DNA of 64,000 bases from Candidatus Thorarchaeota archaeon (GTDB taxonomy: Archaea; Asgardarchaeota; Thorarchaeia; Thorarchaeales; Thorarchaeaceae), in contig JAEOSL010000005.1 in assembly GCA_016840385.1 (NCBI GenBank), positions 1 through 64,000 on the forward strand. Reading direction: 5' to 3'. How positions within the stretch are numbered: position 1 is the first letter of the stretch; each line of letters begins with the position of its first letter. The position numbers and the translations under genes are program-made. The notes beneath the pieces are model-generated. The model saw nothing but the letters and a program-made list of their open reading frames with translations, did no database searches and had not been told where the DNA came from. Positions 1-7,057 of the stretch are shown piece by piece.

Positions 1-2031
1 GGTAGTTATCAAACTGACAGTCCAAAATACCGAGCTATTACTCAAGCCACCTTCATCGAACTATGGAACCGTGGACTGATTCATAGTGATTACCGCCCAA
101 ATAATTGGTGTTTTGAATGTGGGACTACAATAGCTGATGCTGAAGTAGAATACGCTGAACGCAATACTACACTCAACTACATTTACTTTGAAGTAGATGG
201 AATGGACCCAATCAAGATTGCAACAACACGTCCAGAGCTTCTTTGTGCCTGTGGTGCTGTATTTATACATCCCGACGATGAACGTTACAAGGGATATGGT
301 GGAAAAACTGCAAAGATCCCTATCTTTGGATTCGATGTACCAATTATCGAAAGCAAGACTGCACAGATGGAGTTTGGTACAGGTGCGTTGATGATATGTA
401 GCTATGGCGATATGGGTGACGTAATGGCATTCCGTGATTATGCTTTGACTCCTATTCAAGCAATATCTCCAGATGGCACAATGACAGAATCTGCAGGTGA
501 GTATGCAGGAATGAAGGTCGCTGATGCAAAGAAAGCAGTAACAAAGGACTTGAAGGATAAAGGAGCGCTCTATAACCAAGAAGAATCATTACAGAGGATC
601 CCTCTTTGCTGGAGAAGTAAAACGCCTATTGAATTTCTAGCAATGGATGAGTACTACCTCAAACAGATCGATTTCTTAGACGAACTCATGAAAATAGCAA
701 AGGAAACAACTATTTTCCCTGATCACAATCGACAAATTCTCATAGACTGGATTAATCGAGTAACGGTTGATTGGCCTATTAGTAGGAGACGCTACTATGG
801 AACTGAAATCCCCATCTGGTATTGTAATTCCTGTACTGAGCCAGTTGTCCCTGATAATAAAGAGATAAAATATTACCAGCCATGGAGAGAAGATCCGCCC
901 TTCAAGAAATGTCCAAAGTGTGGTGCGCAAGATGGTTTCAAAGGTGAAGAACGTACTTTTGATACTTGGATGGACTCATCAATTAGTGGACTTCAGATTA
1001 TTGGCTATATGAGAGATGAGAAGTTATTCAAGAAAGCATTTGGTTCCGTCATGAGACCTCATGCAAAGGATATCGTAAGGACATGGCTTTACTATTCTTT
1101 ACTTCGAACCCTTCAGTTAACAAACAAACCCGCATTCATTGAGATATGGATTTCTGGAATGGTGATGGATGAAGATGGTCGACCAATGAGCAAGTCATTA
1201 GGCAATTCGCCAGATCCAGGTCCTATTATCGATAAATATGGTGTTGATGCACTTCGTTTCTTTGGAGTTCTTGAAGCCGGACTCGGGAGTGATATTAGAT
1301 TCTCGGAAGACCGTTTAGCTGGAGTATCCAAATTTATGACTAAGATTTGGAATGTAGCCCGATTCATCTCGATGTTCCCACAACAAAAAGACCTTGATAT
1401 CACGAATTTAACAGAAGTGGACAAGTGGGTTTTAGCTGAGTTGAACCAGCTTGTGGAACGAATCATTCCTGAATGTGATACACTTGACTTTCACAAACCA
1501 GCTGTCGAAATTCGTAGTTTCACTTGGAATCTTTTTGCTGACCATATCCTTGAGATGCTTAAAGGACGTGCATTCAATTCTGCAGGTACATTCAATGAAA
1601 CTGAGCAGAAATCAGCTTGGCTTGTACTACACACAGCTTTAGAGACATTGCTTCGGACGATGGCTCCAATAACCCCCTTTGTGACAGACAGTATCTACAG
1701 ACAGCTTTACAATCCCAAAGGCATTCATACAGAATTGTATCCAACTCCAAACAAAAGATGGGTATCTAAATTAGTTGATCACACAGATCTCTTGCTTAGA
1801 ACCAATAGCGGTTTTTGGAAATTCAAGCGTGAAATAGGTCAATCTTTGCGTGAAGGTCTTCCTGAGGCTTCTGTTTCTAAAGAGTTGGAACCATGGGGTA
1901 AGGATCTACAGGCAATGCATGGCATAGAAGTTCTACACTTCGCTAAACCAGAAACAGATGGTTTTGTTGAAGTAGTCCTTCCTGAATCTGAGGATGTTAT
2001 TTACATCCGGGCTCCAGAGTCCAAGGAGTAG
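1..2031 (+). CDS. valS: valyl-tRNA synthetase, 5'-truncated by window edge
   Basis: This class I aminoacyl-tRNA synthetase charges tRNA-Val in the cytoplasm. The reading frame is open from base 1, so the N-terminus with the HIGH motif lies outside the window. Visible features are a Cys-rich patch (CFECGTTIADAEVEY), the editing-domain signature ATTRPELL, a second zinc-ribbon-like CxxC pair (CPKCG), and the KMSKS loop as MSKSLGN near base 1185, followed by the anticodon-binding helical domain. The ATTRPELL plus MSKSLGN pattern favours ValRS over IleRS or LeuRS. The gene ends in TAG and converges on the OsmC gene downstream. Confidence 0.95.
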   Translation, partial: GSYQTDSPKYRAITQATFIELWNRGLIHSDYRPNNWCFECGTTIADAEVEYAERNTTLNYIYFEVDGMDPIKIATTRPELLCACGAVFIHPDDERYKGYGGKTAKIPIFGFDVPIIESKTAQMEFGTGALMICSYGDMGDVMAFRDYALTPIQAISPDGTMTESAGEYAGMKVADAKKAVTKDLKDKGALYNQEESLQRIPLCWRSKTPIEFLAMDEYYLKQIDFLDELMKIAKETTIFPDHNRQILIDWINRVTVDWPISRRRYYGTEIPIWYCNSCTEPVVPDNKEIKYYQPWREDPPFKKCPKCGAQDGFKGEERTFDTWMDSSISGLQIIGYMRDEKLFKKAFGSVMRPHAKDIVRTWLYYSLLRTLQLTNKPAFIEIWISGMVMDEDGRPMSKSLGNSPDPGPIIDKYGVDALRFFGVLEAGLGSDIRFSEDRLAGVSKFMTKIWNVARFISMFPQQKDLDITNLTEVDKWVLAELNQLVERIIPECDTLDFHKPAVEIRSFTWNLFADHILEMLKGRAFNSAGTFNETEQKSAWLVLHTALETLLRTMAPITPFVTDSIYRQLYNPKGIHTELYPTPNKRWVSKLVDHTDLLLRTNSGFWKFKREIGQSLREGLPEASVSKELEPWGKDLQAMHGIEVLHFAKPETDGFVEVVLPESEDVIYIRAPESKE

Positions 2032-2063
2032 ATAATACTCCTTTGGATTCCGTGTGCTTGGGG

Positions 2064-2498
2064 CTATCCAATCACAACATTGTTCTCGTGTTCTGTAGCA
2101 CATTTCATGCTGTTTGAAACTAAGCAATACTTTCCTGCTAATTCCAATGCACGTTCTGCTTTGTGCGTGAAGTCTTCAGATTCCACTGCAACTGTGGCCT
2201 TAATCAAAATCTTCGTGAATTGGAAACCTTTCTCAACTCTTTCAAGAGTTCCTTTCGCTTCGCATGAGAATGATTTGAAGTCAATTCGCATCTTTTTCGT
2301 GAACGTGATGAACGTAGTCATGAAACATGATGCAGCGGCTGAAGCAAAAAGGTCCTCTGGTGATATGATTCCTTCATGGCCATCAAACTCAGGCGGTGTC
2401 GCAACTTCGACAACAGGTTTTCCCTCAACAAACATGTTCCCTATACGGTCGTGTGCCCAATCAACTCTAACAACGTACTCATGTGACTCATCGCTCAA
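2064..2498 (-). CDS. OsmC-family peroxiredoxin-like protein
   Basis: A 144-residue OsmC/Ohr-fold protein, probably a thiol-dependent (hydro)peroxide reductase of the cytoplasm. The two family cysteines are present: Cys58 in AASCFM and Cys125 in KYCLVSNS. Length is typical of the family. It lies downstream of a second OsmC paralogue (2549-2992) on the same strand with a gap of about 50 bases, and the two share closely similar central motifs (KKMRIDFKSF / QKMRIDFKSF), so they look like a tandem duplication. A role in oxidative stress fits the other oxygen-defence genes in the window. Confidence 0.88.
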   Translation of the reverse strand: MSDESHEYVVRVDWAHDRIGNMFVEGKPVVEVATPPEFDGHEGIISPEDLFASAAASCFMTTFITFTKKMRIDFKSFSCEAKGTLERVEKGFQFTKILIKATVAVESEDFTHKAERALELAGKYCLVSNSMKCATEHENNVVIG

Positions 2499-2548
2499 AA
2501 TTCTTCACCAATTACAGTTCCTATTCAATTACAGGAAAAGCATTTTGG

Positions 2549-2992
2549 TCACATCGTTTCATCGACTAAAATGATATTCTCATGAGTTGTTGGGCATTTC
2601 ATGCTATTTGAAATAAAACAATACTTAGCGCCAAGCTCCAATGCTCTTTCCATCTTTTTCCTAATGTCTTCAGAACTAATTACAACTGTAGCTTTAGAAT
2701 GAATCTTTGTCACCTCGAAGCTTCTTTCAACCTGTTCTAAGGTGCCAACTGATTCCACTTCGAATGATTTGAAGTCAATTCTCATTTTTTGGGTGAAGTG
2801 AACAAATGAATTCATGAAACATACTGAACCTGCGGCCACAAACAGTTCTTCTGGTGTGTACATTCTAGAAATATCCTCTTGATCTGGGGGAATTCCTGTT
2901 CGAATAGTGGGTAATCCCCTGACATCAACATCACCTGATTTACCACCTGTCCATCGGACATTTACACTATATTGCTTTGGATCTTCACTCAT
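2549..2992 (-). CDS. OsmC-family peroxiredoxin-like protein, paralogue
   Basis: Second OsmC-like protein, with a cysteine in GSVCFMNSF and another in KYCFISNS. The proposed start is the Met of MSEDPKQYSV, because it aligns with MSDESHEYVV of the neighbouring copy. Upstream in-frame ATG (2998) and GTG (3001) codons are possible. It probably forms an operon with the paralogue at 2064. Homology to the family is clear; the substrate is unknown. Confidence 0.87.
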   Translation of the reverse strand: MSEDPKQYSVNVRWTGGKSGDVDVRGLPTIRTGIPPDQEDISRMYTPEELFVAAGSVCFMNSFVHFTQKMRIDFKSFEVESVGTLEQVERSFEVTKIHSKATVVISSEDIRKKMERALELGAKYCFISNSMKCPTTHENIILVDETM

Positions 2993-3049
2993 CAACATCA
3001 CATCTTCTGGGTGTTACACATTTGATTACAAATGACTTCTGAAATAGCA

Positions 3050-3820
3050 TCAATTTTTCGTTGCTTTGATTACAATAAAGAACGGAATGCGGTTCTCACG
3101 TTCAAAGAAACCATCTCCATCAACCGGCAATGGTTCTTCTACCTTAGTTACCTGAAACCCTGCCGATAGTACTGCATTCATGTAAGTAGATAATGTACGG
3201 TGGAAGAATGTGATTTCTTCAGGGAAATTCTCTCCTTTTCGCGTCTTCCAAAACCGCTGGTAATCTTTCTCATCGAAGTAATTATCCATCTTGAAAAACA
3301 ATCCTTTTCTTCTTCTTGTTTCGGGGTCTTTATCGCCCATCTCCCACGCTCCTGGCCCATAGAAATTGAACGCAGGGTGTACAATTGAGATAACAAGAGT
3401 GCCTTCTGGAACGAGTACTCTATTGAACTCTGATAGAGCCTCTTTGAAACATGGAACATTCAGGATGACTAAGTTACATAATACGATATCAAAGGATTCG
3501 TCAGCTATGGAGTCCAAATGACAGATGTCGCCCACCTTGTAATCGAGCAGTAAATCTTCCGGACTTTTATCCCTGGCAATTTCAACTAAGTTCTTTGAGA
3601 TATCCACTCCAGTTACGTCTGCACCCCTACTAGCATAGTATCTTGTTAGATATCCCTCTCCACAACCAGCATCTAGAACTCGCTTTCCCTTGACATCACC
3701 CAAGAGATTTTCGACGCAGGGATTCAGTATCATTTTGTGATGAGGAGTTCCCTCGTCTGCAACTAAATCCGCGAATGCTTGAGCATTATTTTCCCACTGC
3801 TCGCTAATTCTATCTGCCAT
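3050..3820 (-). CDS. class I SAM-dependent methyltransferase
   Basis: Rossmann-fold methyltransferase. Motif I is VLDAGCGEGY, followed by the acidic end of strand 2 (VTGVDIS), a motif II-like GDICHLDSI and FDIVLCNLVI. It belongs to the Methyltransf_11/25 group acting on a small molecule or lipid; the substrate cannot be read from sequence. The start chosen is MADRISEQW, since the eight residues before it (MYVCRLFS) do not look like part of the domain; the longest reading starts at 3844. The neighbours are OsmC genes and a DUF302 gene on the same strand. Confidence 0.85.
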   Translation of the reverse strand: MADRISEQWENNAQAFADLVADEGTPHHKMILNPCVENLLGDVKGKRVLDAGCGEGYLTRYYASRGADVTGVDISKNLVEIARDKSPEDLLLDYKVGDICHLDSIADESFDIVLCNLVILNVPCFKEALSEFNRVLVPEGTLVISIVHPAFNFYGPGAWEMGDKDPETRRRKGLFFKMDNYFDEKDYQRFWKTRKGENFPEEITFFHRTLSTYMNAVLSAGFQVTKVEEPLPVDGDGFFERENRIPFFIVIKATKN

Positions 3821-3861
3821 AGAGAAGAGTCGACATACGTACATCTGAGTCTTTCGTTTAA

Positions 3862-4257
3862 CTAAATCCGATCCCAGACCTTGTGTACTCTCTTACTGGT
3901 TTCCTCAATGACAGGTTGCATCGGGCCTTCAGGAGCTAGACCTAACTCTACTCCCATTTTCATAACTGATGTGTGCGAAACAAAGACCTTGCCATCTTCC
4001 TCAGACACAATGAAACTACATGGCATGACAAACGCCATATTCATTGAAACATCCATTGCCATCTTTGCTAGCTGTGCTGAGCATGCAAGTATGAAAGTTA
4101 TCCTTGGATAGTCATCAATGTTCAACTTCTTCATGAACATATCATGCATACCTTTTGTCAGCAATATGGTGAAGCCCTCTTCTTCAGATAGGCGTTCCAC
4201 TTTTTTCACTGCATCTTCAAAGCTCATCTGAACTTCTTTACGTAAAATATCGACCAT
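3862..4257 (-). CDS. DUF302-family protein
   Basis: A 131-residue protein matching the DUF302 pattern: a sensor-like helix (FEDAVKKVERLSEEEGF), a central segment where partners are pulled down in the family (ITFILACSAQLAKMAMD), then MPCSFIVSEEDGKVFVSH. Family function is poorly defined; members are often linked to redox or sulfur metabolism. It is encoded on the same strand as the methyltransferase, separated by about 40 bases, so co-transcription is likely. Confidence 0.78.
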   Translation of the reverse strand: MVDILRKEVQMSFEDAVKKVERLSEEEGFTILLTKGMHDMFMKKLNIDDYPRITFILACSAQLAKMAMDVSMNMAFVMPCSFIVSEEDGKVFVSHTSVMKMGVELGLAPEGPMQPVIEETSKRVHKVWDRI

Positions 4258-4332
4258 GAATTTACATAATTGTCTATAGTTAAATGCGTTAGGATTGGTA
4301 CTTTCCTTTAAGATTAGTAATTTTCTTCAATC

Positions 4333-5481
4333 TCAAATCTTTCCTATTACAAAATCTCCTGTGTCTATTACCAGTTCTTCGTTTAGCTCCTGCGTTGTCC
4401 CAAGTACAAGCGTTACGTCAGAGAACTTGCATGGAAGCGGAATATCACGCAGGAAGTCTTTCCCATCCATCAACTGATAATGCAAGTGGGAGTATGTTGT
4501 GGCAGCTCCAGAGAACCCGATTCTTGCCATGGGTTGTCCACGTTCGATTTGATCACCGATATCAACTTCAACACTGCCTTTCATCAGGTGAAAAAGATGG
4601 CTAAACTCTTTGTTGTTGTGCTTGATGACGATGTAGTTGCCTGCTATTTCTTCTACTTGGTTTCTCTCTATTGCACTATCCATGCGGAATGGGCTCTCGT
4701 ATAGATCTTCAAGTTGGTTCGCAACCTCCACTATCACTCCGTCTGCAGGAGCATAGACCATTGCACCGTGAGTATGAAACTTGGACACGTCATCAAAGTG
4801 AAAATCATAGTTCGTTTCACCATCACCTGAATCAAGTGTTCTGGTGTTTCCGTCGGGCCCCAATAATGTGAAATCAACAGCATACCGACTGAAGTTAGAG
4901 GAAAAACTCCCATTAGTGACATTTCTGACAATGGACATTGCGAATCTTCGATGATGAGAATAAAAATCATGACCATCAAGAACGGTGAGTAATCCTTTCA
5001 TAGGGAGGGTGAGTCTGACTTTCTGTTTGTAAAAAACAGGTTTGACAATTATATTTCCGTAATAGTATTCTTTCTTGGTTTCAGGCTCATAAAACGTGAA
5101 CATATATCGAAGATGATCTATCGGAAACTCCTTGGGGAAGCTATAGAATGGATTAAAGACGTCAAGTAGTTCTTGACCTTCAATCTTGAATTTTCCGATT
5201 GTGTGAATGCTTGGTGTTCCTACTCCATTGTGATTCAGATGCCTAAATGTGAATAGGTTACCTTCAGCGTCATAGGCTGCGACCTTAATGAATCGAATTA
5301 CTAGTTTCTTCTCGGTTAGTCCCTGTATCAGAAAATCGAAGTTTAGATTGAGCGAATCGCGTGCCTCCTCAAAATAGACGGTTTCCGGTTCAATTGTGAT
5401 GGAAACTACTTCTTCTTCAGAATTATGATCCGAAAGAAACCCTCTCAACATCGGTCGTGCAATGGATGGTTTATCTGTCAT
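4333..5481 (-). CDS. M23-type (LytM-like) duplicated hybrid motif protein
   Basis: A 382-residue protein. Residues 1-190 form a beta-rich N-terminal region of unknown type. Residues about 215-350 match the M23/LytM fold: VYAPADGVIVEV, GNYIVIKHNNKEFSHLFH, GDQIERGQPMARIG, and HLHY at about 332-335, which supplies the HxH zinc ligands. A clear first-ligand HxxxD is not obvious, so catalytic activity is uncertain. No signal peptide is visible, which is odd for a cell-wall hydrolase and suggests an intracellular or non-peptidoglycan role in an archaeon. The gene starts with ATG. Confidence 0.75.
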   Translation of the reverse strand: MTDKPSIARPMLRGFLSDHNSEEEVVSITIEPETVYFEEARDSLNLNFDFLIQGLTEKKLVIRFIKVAAYDAEGNLFTFRHLNHNGVGTPSIHTIGKFKIEGQELLDVFNPFYSFPKEFPIDHLRYMFTFYEPETKKEYYYGNIIVKPVFYKQKVRLTLPMKGLLTVLDGHDFYSHHRRFAMSIVRNVTNGSFSSNFSRYAVDFTLLGPDGNTRTLDSGDGETNYDFHFDDVSKFHTHGAMVYAPADGVIVEVANQLEDLYESPFRMDSAIERNQVEEIAGNYIVIKHNNKEFSHLFHLMKGSVEVDIGDQIERGQPMARIGFSGAATTYSHLHYQLMDGKDFLRDIPLPCKFSDVTLVLGTTQELNEELVIDTGDFVIGKI

Positions 5482-5531
5482 AGTGAGAATAACCTCTCAT
5501 ATGACCATTCTTAGAAATCTCTTAAAAGAAG

Positions 5532-5639
5532 TGGTGGACCGGGCGAGGCTCGAATTCGCGCCTTGTGGCTATTATGTCCACAAAGTCTCGCGACCTCTTG
5601 ATTGCGAACCAAGCGATCTACCAGCTGATCTACCGGCCC
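5532..5639 (-). tRNA. tRNA-Ala(CGC) with intron in the T-arm
   Basis: The minus strand folds as a 76-nt mature tRNA with encoded CCA. Acceptor stem GGGCCGG pairs with CCGGTCC and carries the alanine identity pair G3:U70. D-stem GATC/GATC, anticodon stem CTTGG/TCAAG, loop TTCGCAA with anticodon CGC (reads GCG). The T-stem GCGAG/CTCGC and loop TTCGAGC become perfect only after removal of the 32 nt at 5555-5586. Without splicing the T-arm contains an A53-C61 mismatch and a 37-nt variable region, which supports the intron. Confidence 0.93.
5555..5586 (-). other. non-canonical tRNA intron (position 53/54) with bulge-helix-bulge
   Basis: Read 5'-3' on the minus strand, exon 1 ends GCGAG and exon 2 starts TTCGAGC. 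The 32-nt insert forms an 8-bp hairpin (CTTTGTGG/CCACAAGG) next to a 4-bp central helix (CGCG/CGCG), with 3-nt bulges AGA and AAT on opposite strands. Cutting each bulge after its second base, as the archaeal splicing endonuclease does, excises exactly the sequence that restores the T-stem. The outer helix is weak, so this is a relaxed bulge-helix-bulge. Confidence 0.85.
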
Positions 5640-5701
5640 ATGCTAGATTCTTTAGCACATATGCATTTCTTAAAATCTTGTCTGCATTACATGAAACAAA
5701 A

Positions 5702-5992
5702 CTAGACATCTATTCCGAAAGCAAGCGAGAATCTTTCAATTTTGACATATTCTCTCAGGAACTCTCTCCCTTTGTCAGTGAGGAGATACGTACGATTGTC
5801 TCCGTCTTGTAACTCCGTAACGAGTTCTTTCCGTAGGAGCTCATCAATATATTGTGTCAATCTGTCATGGGATAAATTGGCTGCGTAGAGGATTTTTGTA
5901 GGGCCTGCTCCTATCTCACCTTCTCCTTGTATGGAGCGCATCATATCTGCAAGGATGCGTACCTTTGAGCGGTAGGTGCGTTTCCTACTCAT
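5702..5992 (-). CDS. archaeal winged-helix protein (HTH_45-like)
   Basis: A 96-residue winged-helix DNA-binding protein. The sequence has the archaeal pattern RSKVRILADMMR, then ILYAANLSHDRLTQYIDELL as the recognition region, and LLTDKGREFLREY as wing and last helix. Such proteins act as local transcription regulators. It overlaps by 8 bases the membrane protein gene upstream (5985-6632), so the two are translationally coupled; one reading is a regulator paired with a membrane sensor. Confidence 0.82.
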   Translation of the reverse strand: MSRKRTYRSKVRILADMMRSIQGEGEIGAGPTKILYAANLSHDRLTQYIDELLRKELVTELQDGDNRTYLLTDKGREFLREYVKIERFSLAFGIDV

Positions 5993-6632
5993 CCTTTCCG
6001 GCCTGCCTTAACATGACCAAGAACGCGATTAAACCTAAGAACTGGAACACTTGACTCAGCAGGTACACAAAATAACTGCTTGTGACTTCCTGAACGTATA
6101 TTCCACTGATATGACCAAGTAACAGTAGCACGAATCCTAACAGAACGAAGAATGCATATCGATTTCTGACAGATGCATAGTTCACTAATGTTTGGATGAC
6201 GATTATTAACAGAATGATGATTGCTATCATTTCAAGAGAGGGCGATATTAGGAATGGAAGTGCCATTAACATCATTACTTCCATCTGAGGTCTTTGTGGT
6301 CGTCTACCTGGATGTGTAGCATATACAAAAACCGCATATGCCATAATTTTCAATACGCCATATGCAACAATTACAACTTCCATTAGCGAGGTTGCTTCTG
6401 GAGTCATCTCTCCCATTCCTGGATATAGAACAAAGAAATACAGCGTGCCAATAACTCGACTGAACATGCTTGCTGACAGAACCATGAATCCAGTTGATAA
6501 GTCTGAAAGTTTTTTCTGACCTGTCAATCGAAATGCAGTATTGGCATAGTGCGAAATCACCATCGCAATGATGCCGGCAAGTATTTCCAAAAGAAGGTCT
6601 ATTCTGATGATGGTTATTACTTGCTCCTGCAT
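5985..6632 (-). CDS. multi-pass membrane protein, unknown
   Basis: A 215-residue protein with about seven hydrophobic segments, including LLLEILAGIIAMVISHYA near the N-terminus and YAFFVLLGFVLLLLGHISG and FLGLIAFLVML near the C-terminus. No enzymatic motif is recognisable. Its stop overlaps the start of the winged-helix gene at 5702-5992, suggesting they work together, for instance as a membrane-bound sensor and cognate regulator. That role is inferred from context only. Confidence 0.7.
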   Translation of the reverse strand: MQEQVITIIRIDLLLEILAGIIAMVISHYANTAFRLTGQKKLSDLSTGFMVLSASMFSRVIGTLYFFVLYPGMGEMTPEATSLMEVVIVAYGVLKIMAYAVFVYATHPGRRPQRPQMEVMMLMALPFLISPSLEMIAIIILLIIVIQTLVNYASVRNRYAFFVLLGFVLLLLGHISGIYVQEVTSSYFVYLLSQVFQFLGLIAFLVMLRQAGKDE

Positions 6633-6822
6633 AGATCCACGCCTGTCCTAAGCTAATCGTATCTTGTATTGATATCCAATGTACAATATTCCTTTTGGCT
6701 GATTTGGTGATGAACTAACAATACGGTAATCCAATCTTTCCTTTTGTTATTAAAACTCGAATGGATGATTCATCTAGTTGATTGATTCTTTCTACCTATA
6801 TAGCAAAACTCCCTCTGAAATT

Positions 6823-6984
6823 ATGAGTCAAATGAAGCATGTCATAAAACTAGCATCAGCTGTAACCGCCTTTTCGGTTCTCCTCCTCTGTGTGATCTCA
6901 ACGATTACAATTTCAGCGGATACAGCTGGTGTCCTGTTGTCGACTCATGCTTTGAGCTCTAACAAGATGGAAGAGACCCAATAA
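6823..6984 (+). CDS. small protein with N-terminal hydrophobic segment
   Basis: Possible 53-residue protein starting MSQMKHVIK, with a single hydrophobic stretch (residues about 10-31, SAVTAFSVLLLCVISTI) that looks like a signal peptide or membrane anchor, then a short polar tail. An earlier in-frame TTG exists at 6778. No family is recognised and the length gives little statistical support; it is listed because the architecture is coherent and it lies between opposing genes. Confidence 0.3.
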   Translation: MSQMKHVIKLASAVTAFSVLLLCVISTITISADTAGVLLSTHALSSNKMEETQ

Positions 6985-7057
6985 CTGCGAGTAGACGATG
7001 AATCCATCGCTACTAATTGAATGGCGAGGTCCCCTCCTCGCCCTTCCATCACCTTCT

